Shown: positions 25,160 through 44,296, counted from the first letter of the stretch. The stretch is 64,000 nt of DNA from Megamerina dolium (GCA_963854835.1 OY978526.1:36308501-36372500), one strand, 5' to 3'. Program-made: numbers and translations. Notes: generated by a model not told the origin, from the letters alone.

Positions 25160-25326
25160 TTATATAGTTACATATCGTAGGTATTTATGTTAAATAAATA
25201 ATTCTTAAAAATTAGATTTTAAAAAAAAAATTCTTTTTATTTTGGATTTTTGTTCTCTGTGTTTTTTTTTTTTTTTTGTGATTTAAAAATGTTTTATTTT
25301 TATTTATTTTATTATTTTATATGTAA

Positions 25327-25334
25327 TTACGTAT
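25327..25334 (-). promoter_or_regulatory. miR-iab-8-5p seed match
   Basis: The minus strand reads ATACGTAA, 50 bases from the next copy (25377), a spacing close enough for possible cooperative action. Confidence 0.45.
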
Positions 25335-25376
25335 TCACTTATCATCATATGGTTCTTACATTGCCGCCTGTTGCAT

Positions 25377-25384
25377 TTACGTAT
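25377..25384 (-). promoter_or_regulatory. miR-iab-8-5p seed match
   Basis: The minus strand reads ATACGTAA. A further 7-mer match (ATACGTA) lies close by at 25408-25414. Confidence 0.45.
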
Positions 25385-26268
25385 ATTTGTTGCTGCTTTT
25401 TTAAGTATACGTATGTATATTTAGTAGGTATTTATATACGAGTATGTGTATGCATGTTTCTGCAATTACGTACATATATCAATTTAATCTCTTTCAAATA
25501 TGTTTTTGTATTTTATCATACATAGACTATATGCATGAATTTGTTTATGTACATTAATATCTCTCTACGTACAAGAGATAACCTCTAACCTTTGTGTCTA
25601 GACGATTTTAGTTTTGATCCAGTAGATCCTGAAAATTAGATTTATGATCAGAAGAGAGTTGCAAATAAAATTTCTAAAACATACACCCTAGAAAGACTTT
25701 TAAGAAAGTTTTCACCCATGTTTCGCTATTAGAATTTATTAAGGTAGAATTAATTTTCACTGTTTAACTAATGAAAAGAGTTTAATCAATAATAGTATTT
25801 CAATCTTAGTGCTTAATTAACCTTCTTCAATTTATCTTCTTCAATGTTTTGGTTAACCAAATTCCAAATAAATTCGAACGGCTAGTTAATGCTTTGGTTA
25901 ATTAAGGTTTAGCTATTGGTTTAATGCCCTTGCACTTTACCAATTTATAGTGCTGCCATATTCTTATGTTCTTTAATAATCAATATTCAATATTCTTGAA
26001 TATGTAGCATTAGACAAATTATAATCAATTCTTTAGTTAAGCAATGATATACACTGAAGAAATTTGTAACAAATTTTTCTTTCTATTATACGAATTTGTT
26101 TGGGTGCAATTCTAAAATCGTATAACCACATATTAGAGTTTATCTCTTGTGCGTATTATAGAGATATATAATTCTTCCTTTTTTTTTTGCTTTTCATTTT
26201 TACTTTTATATATGTTATATTACGTCCTTCTTTACCCTTCATTTATTACTTTATTACTTACTTGCTAT

Positions 26269-26278
26269 TTACGTATAC
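26269..26278 (-). promoter_or_regulatory. Overlapping miR-iab-8-5p and miR-iab-4-5p seed matches
   Basis: The minus strand reads GTATACGTAA. It contains GTATACG (7-mer match to miR-iab-4-5p bases 2-8) overlapping ATACGTAA (8-mer match to miR-iab-8-5p). This is the only site in the group that both microRNAs could use. Confidence 0.5.
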
Positions 26279-28202
26279 ATGTTGTTTGCTGAAGGTGTTT
26301 GTTTTGTTGTCAATAGGTAATGTTCAGTTGCTGCTGCTGCTACTTGTTACTGCTGCAATTTTCACATAAATATTCTCTTTACAAATACATACAATACATA
26401 TATGTAGTTTGAGGAGAATTTGCAATTTTTTAAAATAATTTAGTTTTTAAGTTCTTCTATTTTTACAACAAAAATAAACTTTCTTCTAAAAAATTTTAAT
26501 TTTTTTTTTTGTTTGTTTTCATTTAACATTATTATTTGTAATTTGTCTGTTTGTTGTTTTGTCATTTGTCACACAACAAACAAACATTTTAATATGTAAA
26601 GCTAAGAAAAGTATACCTTTAATGTATGCCAAATCGTGTTCATATACATATGCATATATCTTACAAATGGTTGAGAAATAATTTAATTTAATTTTCTAAT
26701 AATTTATTTTAATTTTTTAATATATTTTTTGTTTTAATTTTACTTCTTTTACTTTCTCAAGGCGTGCATGTTAGTGTTGGTTGTTAATACTGAAAAACAT
26801 TCAGAACTATCTTGTACGCCTTTGATTGAGGTAAGTATTTACATGTACATAAAATAGCAATTAAAAGTGAGGGAGAGAGAGAGAGGAGGGAGATGTACGA
26901 GTATTTTTGATCATTCCATTTTTATTGTAATTGTTTTCAGATTTTCGAAAAGCATTCATACTTAAGAGGATCGTTAATATCGTATGATATAGTTCTACAT
27001 AGCGGAAGTATTATATAATAATTTTTTATTAACACCGTCAATCAGTCCTATACACATGTGTGCTTGTAATCTTTACAATCAATAATCTAGCAGTTTTTCA
27101 AAGAAAAAAATTATTCACAAATTAAGTCACTTTTATGAAATTCTCACTAAACAAAAAAAAAAAAAATCTAAAATAATTTGTTTTAAGAATAATCAACAAT
27201 TAGAGTCAACAAAATACCAAAAACATATTATGATATAAAATAACAATCCAACACTAAGCAATTGCTTTTACTTTGAATGCCAGCAAATGCTTCGGAAACT
27301 CCGACTTGCTGGTATTCTATCAATGAATATACGAAGTTAATACACAATTTACACGAAAGAAAAGACGAAAAACTATAGTACAATTGAAATGCAATGGTTT
27401 TTACATCCTCTATGGAAAATATTTTCGTTTCTTCCATACTGAAATAAATAAAATTGTTAATTTTGTATTTCTATTTAAATAATATCACAAAATATACAAT
27501 AGTTATGTTACCTTCTAGTCTAATTTAGTCAAATGTTGTCAGAGGTGAGAGTAATCGAATTTTGCTTTTTACATGAAATGGTAGTCTTTTCTGAGATGAG
27601 TGCCAAATTTTGAGCCTACTTTTAACTGAAAAGAGCCTTGCATATTATACCAAGAAATGAACACTGATTCTATATTTTACACAGGAACTATTGTCAAGCT
27701 ATCGAATTACCGAATTTTGAGACTTCATTACATTATATACTTTAACTGTTTTATAGAAAAGCCTTAAAAATTATAAATATTAAGAAAAGAATCATGTGTT
27801 TGTTCACTTTTATAAATCTGCTCGACAAATTAAGATTGCATTTATAAGGCATATTGAGTCAAACTACTAATATCTTTCAAAGTTTGTCCAAATTGATATA
27901 CAAGTACATATGTGGTTTTAGGTGGAACAAATTTCAATTAAACCAGGTACTTCTATATGTTGACTTTTTGTATATTTATTTGAAAATTTAAACAATTTAA
28001 TTTTTTTATTAAAATAATCTTCAACAAATGTTTGACGTTTATTATTAATCAAAAAAGAGAATAAATTTGTATTGAGTATTTTTCTCTCGTGTATTACTGA
28101 TTCACAGGGTTTAGTTTGCAGATTGTGGGAACATATCTGATATTTGTCACTTATTCCCTTACTAATGCTTCAACTGATCTCTCTGTCTGATCTTTGTATT
28201 CA

Positions 28203-28233
28203 TCTCTCTCTCACTCTCTCTCTCTCTCTCACT
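28203..28233. repeat. (CT)n microsatellite
   Basis: A CT run with two interruptions; on the minus strand it is a GAGA run inside the candidate Ubx 3' UTR. Confidence 0.85.
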
Positions 28234-28467
28234 CCAACATTCTTTTATACTCTCTTGCTTCGTTCTATTTAATTGGGACGTTAATGTGTTTGAACTTGAA
28301 TTCTCTTTTGCTTCATACTACTTTTTCATTATGTGGATGTATAAGTGTATTTATGTGTGTGAGTGTATATCGTTTGATCATCTTAATATATTTTACAAAA
28401 TATTACATTTAACCATCACTACATACATATTCATTATTAATAGATATTATTATTTAATTATAATCAA

Positions 28468-28475
28468 TTACGTAT
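28468..28475 (-). promoter_or_regulatory. miR-iab-8-5p seed match
   Basis: The minus strand reads ATACGTAA. It is the site nearest to the Ubx stop codon, about 1.9 kb downstream. Confidence 0.45.
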
Positions 28476-29000
28476 TTATGATCATTCGCTATTAATTTGC
28501 TCTAAAATTCATTGTTCTTATTGTGGGGTGAGGGTTGTCTTTTTGTATTAGAACATACTGCTACATACATACATATGCATGTAGGTTGTTGTTGTAAAAT
28601 ATTGCACTTAAAATTAATAGTTGGTAACACACGCACACAAAGAAATCCAAATTTTATATAATTTTTCTTTATTTTTTGTTGCTTTCTTTTTTCCTCCTTT
28701 TTCCCCAGTAGGTATGTATGTATGTATGTATGTTTGCCATGTGTTGACAAATATCTTACAGACACATTCAAGTAAAGCATTAAAAATATTTAAGTTATTA
28801 ATTATTATTGAATTATTTTATTTATTTCACATATACAAACACACACGCACATATTGTCAATATAATGCGTGCATGTGTATGCCTGTATGTATGTAAGCAA
28901 CAAAAATTAAGCGAAAACAAAAACGAATAACGAAAACGAGATCATGCGCGTGTATGTGTAAGGCTGTTTTTATTTTTTATATATTTTGAAAATAATTAAG

Positions 29001-29389
29001 TAATTCACAAGGTATCATAAAGTCATTGGGTTACGGATGCGACATTCGCATATTAATATGAAATATGAAGAAAAAATTTTTCTTATTTTATGGCAGTCCT
29101 CCTACTCCTCATAGGGAGTTATAGTGCTGAAATTTGCTATGGAATCTAAGGATATCGAAATTCATTCTAAATCTAAAAAAATGGGTGAAATTTGACAACT
29201 GGGAATGACAGCTCTCTTACAATTCAAACAGGTAAAGGTATAGAAAAATTCTATGTTTTTGTAGATGTTTTGGTAGGTGTTTCTTGCAACGTTTCTCGTA
29301 TCCTTCAGCCAGAAATATAGCATAATTATATGGAAGCCAACACAATGTCTTTTCGGCTATTGTAACATTTTATGACACCTTGTGAATTA
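29001..29389. mobile_element. 389-bp MITE with 21-bp terminal inverted repeats
   Basis: The left end (29001-29021, starting TAATTCACAAGG) and right end (29369-29389, ending CCTTGTGAATTA) are inverted copies of each other with one mismatch in 21 bases. The interior has no open frame and contains a CATAGGGAGTTATAGTGCTG phrase. The ends start and finish with TA, so the duplication may be TA itself, as in Tc1/mariner-type MITEs. The superfamily is not settled. Confidence 0.7.
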
Positions 29390-29833
29390 CCTAAATTTCT
29401 ATTCAATAGAAAAAAGAAAAAAAAAAATGGTTTAAAAACGAGAAATACTGAGAATGCACATCATTAATTTTAGTAGATATTTAGTTAATCGCTGAAGCGA
29501 AAGGAAATAACAAATCGTTTCAACATATGTATAAAGAGGAGCGGGGAAAAAACCACATTTATGAATTTTATTATCTTATATTTAAAATTTCTAATAAATA
29601 TTATTTAACAAAATTATTTTAAAAGTAAAAGGGGGATGCCGCGTAACGTCAACTGGGTTAAGTAATATTACACACGTAAAATATAAGAAAACATTAAATA
29701 TAATCAAATGAATCGAAATTATAGAAAAACAAAAGAATGAACTAACAAGCGTTCAACATAAACATACACATAGAATACAATAAATCGATCAATCAAATTG
29801 TTCCATTGTCTTAATGGTATCTCATATGCCAGC

Positions 29834-29859
29834 GTCGACGACGACGACGACGACGACGG
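29834..29859. repeat. (GAC)n microsatellite
   Basis: About eight GAC units in an otherwise AT-rich stretch shortly after the Ubx stop codon, which makes it an unusually GC-rich island there. Confidence 0.9.
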
Positions 29860-30411
29860 CAAACAACAATCAACTACTAAATAAGTATTCGCTAATTACA
29901 TACAGTTTAATTCAATTAAATTTTGTTTTCTTCTTCCACTCTACGTCTACGCCGCCAATGTAGGTGATGCTCGTAGTAGTACATATTGCCATTATTCCAA
30001 CACTATAGTAAAATATGTATTTAGTATGTATGTATGTATGTATGTATTATTACAGATACTTATTACAATGAATTGAAGTTTAAGTTTAAAATTATTACTA
30101 GTATTATTACAATATTCATTTACTTTCGTTTATGAATAAACGCCATCGTGTAGTGGTTGTTGTTTGTAGTTGTGTATTAATTTTAAATATTAAATATATT
30201 GTATGTATGTGTGTAACTATGTATTTGTATGTATACTTGTATGTATGTATAATTAATTAATTATCATTAAAGGTAATTAGATGTATTCAATATTATGTTA
30301 GCATTCTAAGTATTTATAATATTACAATGTGTTTGGTATAGGTGTAGGAAAGAGGAAGGATACGGGGTTTGTGGAGATGGGTATATTCTAATTATAATAT
30401 TTTAATAATTT

Positions 30412-36289
<5,878 letters not shown>

Positions 36290-36915
36290 ATGGATTTAAC
36301 TCGTAAACATTTCGAACTATGATTTTTTACGATTTTCGAAGTGAATTATCTCAACAGCAGTGCTTCGATCGACTGCATGTGACATTTGGCGATGAAACAC
36401 CAACTGTCTAGATAATTTATAACTGGTATAACGAATTTAAGCGTGGTCGCCGTGTGCTCCAGGACGAATTTCGTGAAGGTCGACCAAAATCGATTATTAT
36501 GCCAGAAGCCATCGATAATAATGAAAGATCGTCATGTGATATACCGTGAGATAGAGTCTTCCTTGGGCATTAGTTCCACCGCCTGCATTGCCGTGTATTG
36601 TTCTAGTTGGATCCCGCATAATTTAACAATCGCTCAAAAAAAGGCTCGTGTCGATTGGACACGAGCTGGAGCTGGAAAGAAATTATGAACAAATTCGATC
36701 GCCTTGCTTCGAAACGTTTATAAGATCGTGACAGATGATGAATCATGAATATATACGTATGAGCCCGAAATAAAACAGAAATTGACCGTATGGAACTTCC
36801 AAGGTTAGCCAAATCCAACAAAAACCATATTTTGGAGGTGTCTCAGCCGGAGTGGCAAAAGTGCTTCGTTTGAGCGCAGGCAAAAATGTGTAAACCCTCA
36901 TGGAGAATACTTTGA
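36290..36915 (+). mobile_element. Decayed, internally deleted mariner (copy A)
   Basis: An ATG at 36290 opens a transposase relic. The parts seen in shifting frames are the N-terminal HTH region (FYDFRSELSQQQCFDRLH, FGDETP, YNWYNEFKRGRR, DEFREGRPKS), the linker (DRHVIYREIESSLGIS), WIPHNLTIAQKKARVDW, then TDDES and YEPEIKQ, and finally the C-terminal GEYFEKQ with its stop near 36915. At least two frameshifts and two stops are present. The catalytic middle, including the second Asp region, is deleted near 36840. It cannot make an active transposase. Confidence 0.85.
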
Positions 36916-39530
36916 AAAACAATAAAACCATTTTTACCAAATGCATTTTCACACTTTTTAAAAAATCTATAAAAGGCAATTTAGATATTTAGATATTTTT
37001 GGAATTTTTGCCTTTCAATTAAAAAAAAAAAATAACCGAAAATATGCCCAAAATCAAAAAATATCGTTTTTATCTGAGGAGTTAAAGGAAACAAAAATAC
37101 TTCAGATAAAATCTATGAAATTTCAAACGAATAGCACTGTAATCCATATTATGGTCCCAATTTTAAACGCTATATTTAAATTTTTGATCTTGGAAGTAGT
37201 AATATGATTTATAGTGAAAAAATCGTTAATAATTTTTAGGTTTTAAGGTATTTCGTTTGAGAAAATTATTTAAAAAAATAGTTTAACTCTCGAGAATAAT
37301 ATTTTTCTCATTGAAAATATAATATTTGAAGTTCTGTCAATGTTTACAAATCATTGTACTTAGAGTGAACCAGGAAAAATATTCACTGACAATTTATTTT
37401 TTGTCATTTGTTCGACTACGATGACGATTGTTTGCGGAGGTTTTGTGTTTCAAAATCCCGCACGTTTCTTTTGATTGATATTTGAGGTTGTAGAAATAAT
37501 AATTGATGGTATCAGAATAATATTTGATGATCTAGTGACAATACTTGATGGCCCTTCCTCTATTTCAGAGCAGGAATCCTATGCAGAAACACTTTTCCAT
37601 ATATTTTATGAATGTGCCATCTACAAATATCTCGTATTTTTTGTTACAAATAATAATCGATAATCCATCATGAATTTTATGATGATTTAAGAAATATATT
37701 CCATTTTTAGGAAAGCTACTCTTGATATTCATTGCTTTGAAAGTTCAGAATGGAAAACTCTTTTGAAAATTAGTATGAATCCCATAAGAAATAAACAATT
37801 GCATGCAATTTAAATAAGTATTAGCTAACGTTTCTATATATACTAATTTCTTTAGAATTGTCTACGAAATGTGTTTCTCCAATAAATATAAGCCCGAACG
37901 CCAATATATTTCAGTTTAATCTAAGGCGTTTCCCTTAAATTATTGTAAAAAAAATAAGCAGCACAGAATAACTCTAAATCGAGCGATAAAATAAAAGAAG
38001 ACAAAATAAAAAAGTGCTAAAGTCATACAGTTAATTCATTTATTTTTGCCATACGTTCATGTGCTAATTTGTAGCACCTTTATAATTACCTACTCTACAT
38101 ACTATCAGGTGTGAAAGTAGAAATTTGTGTATATGTATAGTAACTGCGAGTAAATAAATTTATGCGCCTAAGCTTATGCTTTAACTTAAATGATTAGATT
38201 TCTTTCTTTTTTGTTCTTTTTTTTAGTGCGAATTTTATATATTTTTCCCCTTTATTTTCATTTTTCGTCTGCATGCAAATATACTAGACAAATATATTTG
38301 CTAGTAAATGTTCGAATACGTGGTAAAAGCAATAGACAAGCACACAAAAATACATCACGCTGAGGTTTGCAAAAGTTTCTTATTTAGTTTTTTATACTTT
38401 GTTGAATTTCTTTTCGCGTCTCAACCAAACACACACAGTCTACACACCACCATACATTGGGAGAATGCATGAGAAATGTACTATGTTCTTATAAGTAGTA
38501 GTATGCTTGTGTACGTACTTGAATTTCCTACTGTAAGTAGAATTTTACGTATAGAATTTTTCATTGCGATCGTCGAAAAAAATAATATTCCACCGCTTCT
38601 ATCGCCGCCCAGCAGGAAATAGTATTTGTAGGAGCGCATCGAACAATGAGAGCATAAAAGAATATTCATTTTTCTTTCATGTTCGTTGGTATGTAAAATC
38701 AAAAAAGAAATAAAATTAAATCGAAAAAAAAATAAAAATAAAAATTTACCATCAATGGAACCTCCGTTTTTTCGGTTTTCATTTTATGCTTTTCTTTATT
38801 TTGCTATGATTTTTTCTGCTTTATTATAAGTTTTTTATTTTATAGGTGCTTTGTTGTTGTATATTTTCTATTTCTCATGGAATTTATTATGCGAAAAAGT
38901 GCGAAATTCATTTTGGCGCGCATAAGCTGCACGTATTTTATACTCACACAAGCATACATACATATATATTAGATACACGATACGATGGGTGTAAGTAAGT
39001 GAGTATACCCATCATACTATTGTACTTGTAGTAAGTAGCAGTTGTTGTTGTTCTTGTTGTATTTTTGAGTATATAATTTAAATTGTTAAAAACAAACGAA
39101 GAAGTACCAGTCGATGAGTAAAAAGTAGCTACACACACATATATATATATATATATACAATACATATGCATGGGATGGTCTGAGTGAGAGGAATGCTCTC
39201 ATACGCATACCTTTATCGGTTAAAAGCAGAAAGTAATAAAAATCTCGCAGAACAGGCAAAATTTAGATAATTTACACGCATACCACCATACACCTCTCTA
39301 CTTGTACCTCTCTACAAATAGAAAAGATGCCAACAACAATGACAAGATGAAGCAGCAAAATTTCAACGAAAAAAAAAGCATGAATCAAAAAAAAAGAAAT
39401 TTGTTGAGAAAAATCCTTGGAATGAGTTGTTTAAACGAAGCGTAAAGGGAAAAAGCATATTGGTATGGGTTATTTGGGTAGTTGGAGAGTTGGTGTGATA
39501 TCTACAACCAGTAGTAATAGCAGCAGAAAC

Positions 39531-39772
39531 AGCAGCAGCAGCAGCAGCAATAGTAGCTCAAAAGCGTGCACGTTTTCTTTAACACAATAAATTCTTACGC
39601 ATACACATGCATACATATATATAAAGACACATACGCACAATAAGTCGTACATTTTACTCAACCCCCTCAGCCTATGCTCTTACTCCGCCACATTCACATC
39701 ATAGAAATAAAAGAAAAATATATTTTGCTAACAACTTTTCTGTTGCTACTGCTGCTGCTGCTGCTGCTGCTG
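39531..39772. repeat. Facing (CAG)n and (CTG)n runs
   Basis: AGC units at 39531-39549 and GCT units at about 39749-39772 are complementary and lie about 200 bases apart, so the transcript of either strand could fold into a stem of about 18 pairs. Confidence 0.7.
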
Positions 39773-40651
39773 GTTTTTTTTTTTTTTTGCTTTGTTAAAA
39801 CAGCTGTGTCCTCATGAGAGTGAAATATCTTTTGAGGATTTAAAGTTTTGACAGTTTTCTTCCTTATTTTTTATTTTTTATTTAATTTTAACTTTTTTTT
39901 TTTTCGTTTTTGCATTTCCTTTCAGAGGCTTGCTTCGTTTTGTCTTGTCTTGTCTCCATTCTTCGTTTGCTTTTGTTGATAATTTTTTTTGTATTCTCTC
40001 TTTTTTTTCGTTTTTTTGCTTTGGCAGTTCGTTAGCGTCTGTTAAAAGCAAATAAGAGAAATTCTAATATACAATCTATTAGTATGTGTGTGTGTGTATG
40101 TAATCACAAGTCCATATATGACTACCCAATGGGAAATTGGTTAACCCATTACAAAATCCACTTAAGAATTCTTTCAAGCTAAAGCAAAGAGCAAATAATT
40201 TGAAGAACCTTTTGCATCATTCTATATTTCAATTGTAATGTAACCGATAAGCATTTTTCATAGCAAAATATGTCAACCTCTTCACTGACTATTGCTTATA
40301 CTTTTCCCACTGGGTACCATATCAGTTGTGTTGCATGCCGCTTGACGTCTCATCCCATTTTGTTACTCTTCATCTTTTGTCTTTTGTCTATTTCCTTAAA
40401 ATGGTCTCAATTTATTTTATTTCTGTTTATATATTTTTTGTTGTTGTTGTTGCTTCTTTATACCCTAATTCGTCTTGCAATACTTATACATGTACATACA
40501 TGCATGCATATTTGTATGTACGCCATCATATCTTTGCTTGGCACCCTACATTTTTGGTTGTCTCTTTCTTAACAACAGCAACAAGAAGAGTAGTGAAGAG
40601 AAAGGGGGAGAGTAAAAGAAAAAGAAGAATAAAAAAAGGGAATTCTATACA

Positions 40652-40652
40652 G

Positions 40653-40684
<32 letters not shown>
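40652..40684. repeat. (GTT)n microsatellite
   Basis: About eleven uninterrupted GTT units. Confidence 0.9.
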
Positions 40685-42069
40685 CATTCTCGAAATAAGT
40701 CCACATGCGACATGGTTAATAAATCACATGGTTTACTCTCTGTCTCATGTATAGTATGTTGTCCGTATGCTTGCTGGCTGGCTTGCCTGAATGCTTGTCG
40801 CAACACAGCACATTGGAGATGGTGGTGATGGCAATGGTGATTGTGATGGCGATGGTGGTGTTAGTGATGTATGAGACTTCTATTACAACTATTTATATCC
40901 AAAAGACACACACAAACACACACACATACAAACACATAAATAAATACATATATGTAAGTATGCACTGATATACAGTTAACCATATGCATAGTGGTAGTTC
41001 GTTGAGGCGAATGTTGGCTGTTGTTGTTGTTGTTGTTGCAAATATAGACAATATGTGTATATCGATCATGCATACATACATCCTATCCCATATAGCACAT
41101 TGTTTTCTTTTCTCACTCTTGCTCTTACTTATCCACATATTGTTGCAGCTGCTTCTTCTAGTACTCCAATAACAACAACAACAACTATTGTTGTAATTGT
41201 TCAAGCAACAATTTTCCATATACCTACCTACAGACAAACATACTATGTATGATTGTACCAAGTATCATACATACGAATAGTTTGTGAGCTCATCACTTAA
41301 TACATATTGTCCAGCCCTCTCTCAGCTCAACTAATTTATATGTTTCGTTTGTCATCGGATGGTGTTCGAATGAGCCATAAAATAGTCACGCGCGTTGCAT
41401 ATGTACATCGGTACACATGTGTAAGTATGTTTATCTATGTATGTATATGCACGTTAGGTATTCCATCAAAGCAAAATATCGATCGATACAACATACATAG
41501 TCCTTGCTTCTATACTATGTATGTATCAGAGATATATTCAACCATATATCAGGCAGTCAGTTAGTCAGTTAATATATGCATTCGTATTTATGTATGCATC
41601 TACATGAACATGTATTCTTTTGCTCTTCCTTTAGTCATGCATACATCATCATGAACATAGCTATTGCCACCAAGAAAACCCATATGTCACCCAATATATT
41701 TAAGTATATATTATAGATGCGCTCGATTCATTCCATCACTATTCAAATTTATATTCATTCAATTCGTCTTACTTTCAATTTGTAATACTTTTTGTCTGTT
41801 TCATCGCCTGGAAAAAAATATGTATTTCTGTTTGATTCTAATCATAGTAGAAATGTTCTATGGATGCGTGGGTGTATTTCCCATATGAGAATTGCTATAT
41901 TTAAGCGCATATTTTATACTGACACGAAGGTGAATTTTTGCCGCATTGGAAGGGTGTATGTGTGTGCGTGTGTGTCTGATAAACAAAAAGCAAGAATAAG
42001 AAGTTAATCGAAGCAGCACACTATATCCTTGTCCAGTGTTTTTCAATGTTTCTTATTATAAAATTGATA

Positions 42070-42840
42070 TATTAGAAGATATATAGAAGTATCGCATGAA
42101 AATCACGTATCCCTCCCATACAAAAGTATGTCTTTGAATGTACAATTTCACTCTTTATATGCGAAAATGTTAAGCTATCGACTTGAAATTGGGTATAAAA
42201 AGTGAATTTGATCACGGAATCTACGTAAAAGAAATTGAGCGTAATCGAATGAAAACAACGACTAGTTCCCATACAAAAGTATGTTTTTGAATGAATATTT
42301 TTACACTTTGTGCACTGAAATGTAGAGATAAGAAGTTGAAACATGGTGCCTATTATTATATTTAGGTATTAATTGTTCGATAATGGGCAGAATTGGATAA
42401 AAATCACGCCTATGTCCCATATAAACTTAAGCTTCCGTATGTATATTTTCAAATTTTTCGCTCAAAAATATAAAGTTATCGAGCTGAGAATCTGTTAATA
42501 TAATTATATTTATTATTTAATTAACATATTTCAAAATGGGCTGAATTGGATAAAAACCACGCCTACCCCCCATATAAACTTAAGCTATATTTTCACATTT
42601 TTCGCACGAAAATATAAAGTTTTCAAGCTGAAACTCAGTACATACGATTAAGTTTATTAATGGATGGATAAGTACAAAAATAAATGGAATCGGATAAAAT
42701 CCACACCTACCTCTCATACAAAAATATGCTTTCGACAACCTCTTGCGCATGAATGTATAAATTTGTAGCACTGAATCTTGCTGCATAGGATCAGTGTGAT
42801 CACTGCTTGAGCGAGTATGCTTGAAAATATGCACTATCAG
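42070..42840. repeat. Diverged tandem array, about 150-bp unit
   Basis: The block CCCATACAAAAGTATG or CCCATATAAACTTAAGC recurs at 42115, 42268, 42416, 42568 and 42713, so the unit is 145-153 bp. Each unit also has a GGATAAAAATCACGCCTA-like lead and a TTTTCGCACGAAAATATAAAG-like block. The wording resembles the DINE-1-like internal repeats (CACGCCCAC, CCCATACAAA), but no ends of such an element are seen. Confidence 0.75.
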
Positions 42841-43984
42841 ATGGAAACTACGCGTACATACAGTATAACAGCCTCTGTGTCATGGTGTAGGGTACAATAT
42901 TTATTTGTCTCAAAATCCTACGTTCTAATAAATGCTGAACTATTTAATTCATTAATCTCTCTTGGTTGCTTAAAATCCCACATAAGCTTTGTTCTCATTT
43001 TCTTCACGTAGAGATTTCGTAGAAATTATGAGTTAATATTCTTAACTAGATAGGTATGTGCTTTTCTTCTTTAGAGTTCTTTACATACATATACGGTACA
43101 CCTATAAATAAATAAATATTTACATCTTTCACATTTTTTAGTGCATTCAGTATTAACCGGAAATTGGCAGTTAAGCGAATGAGAGACACAAATATGTGAG
43201 TTAAAATAATCCTTTATTTAGAACAATTGACTTCCAAAGTAGCATACATACTTAGGTATGAACGTTTGTTTGTATATAGCTAATCACACGCACTTATTAC
43301 GAAATAAGATGAAAGCAAAATTGAAGAAACATTTTGCAACAGCAAAAAGGTGTATTACGTCGTATAAATGTGTAGGTGGGAGATTGGAGGTTATACTGAC
43401 CGTGGTGTTGTGTGTAGCAAAATGAAATTTAATCGAAGAGGATTTAAGAAATAGACAAACTGGCAACAACAACAACAAAAACAACAGCAACATCGAATTA
43501 AAACAATTAAGTAAGAAACACAATAAAGGGACAAAGAAAGGTATTGGTAATGGCGACAATGGTGGTAATGGTTGTGAATTCGAAGAGAAAAAGGAAAAAC
43601 GCATAGCAATATCAACAGCAAAAGCAAATGAAAATGGGGGTAAATTGAAGAAATTGATTTGATTGCGATTTGTACACACACACACACAGTACAAGAAACC
43701 ACAAACCACTGAAGTATGGAGTAAAAAGGATAGACAATGCTGCCGGTGGATGTTCACTGTTGGAAAACTAATTTTACGCAACAATTCGATTGAAGCCATT
43801 AAATCTGTCAATTAAATTGCCCGCAGGGGTGTGCGTGTACGCATCATACAATCACTTATACAAATACACTACTAGATACAAGTTCTCTACATACTGGAAG
43901 ATTCACCTGATGAAGTATATATGGACGTGTGTACTGTGTGTATATAAAATCACAGTGGTTATGATGGCAACGATGACGATGGCA

Positions 43985-44029
43985 ATGATGATGTTGTTGA
44001 TGATGATGATGATGATGATGATGATAATG
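43985..44029. repeat. (GAT)n microsatellite
   Basis: GATGAT units with a single GTTGTT interruption; all reading frames give one-residue runs. Confidence 0.9.
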
Positions 44030-44270
44030 TGGTGGCAAATGTGAAATTGAATTGCAATTACAATCAAGGCATACACATACAACACATGCACACACTTACG
44101 CATATACAATGCATGCACACGTTTTGGGTGTAACACCGTTGGAGGCACAGTATGGCGTATATTTTCATGCATATCATTGAGTTTTGTACAAAAATCAGAA
44201 TTCATATTCTATACTATGTATGTACATTGCTGATGCAATATTATCTAGTTAAATTGACAATGTCAAAGAT

Positions 44271-44296
44271 ATGTGTGTGTGTGTGTGTGTGTGTGT
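44271..44296. repeat. (GT)n microsatellite
   Basis: About thirteen GT units. Confidence 0.9.

Larger units (their letters stand above)
23300..30411 (-). other. Ubx: Candidate long 3' untranslated region of Ubx
   Basis: This AT-rich, microsatellite-rich stretch follows the Ubx stop codon on the minus strand. It holds six copies of the minus-strand octamer ATACGTAA, an 8-mer match to the miR-iab-8-5p seed, between 23976 and 28475. By eye I find only three more on that strand in the rest of the window. Ubx is a known target of miR-iab-4 and miR-iab-8 in Drosophila, so the cluster argues that this region is transcribed as Ubx 3' UTR. The true 3' end cannot be fixed: candidate AATAAA signals are many. 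A MITE at about 29.0 kb and a mariner relic at 24.2 kb lie inside, which either interrupted the UTR or mark its limits. Confidence 0.45.
36916..42069. other. Ubx: Presumed Ubx intron, no gene
   Basis: Long non-coding stretch. It has a CAG run at 39531-39549 facing a CTG run at about 39749-39772, poly(T) runs, a GTT run at 40652-40684 and many short spurious frames made of such repeats. Parts at 38.2-39.0 and 40.7-41.6 kb are less repetitive and are the better places to look for enhancers, but I see no motif cluster I can defend. Confidence 0.5.

Noticed and set aside
43284..43811. 175-residue minus-strand frame
   Set aside because: Leu/Phe/Cys-rich, overlaps CAA/CAG repeats, no motif or start context to support a gene.
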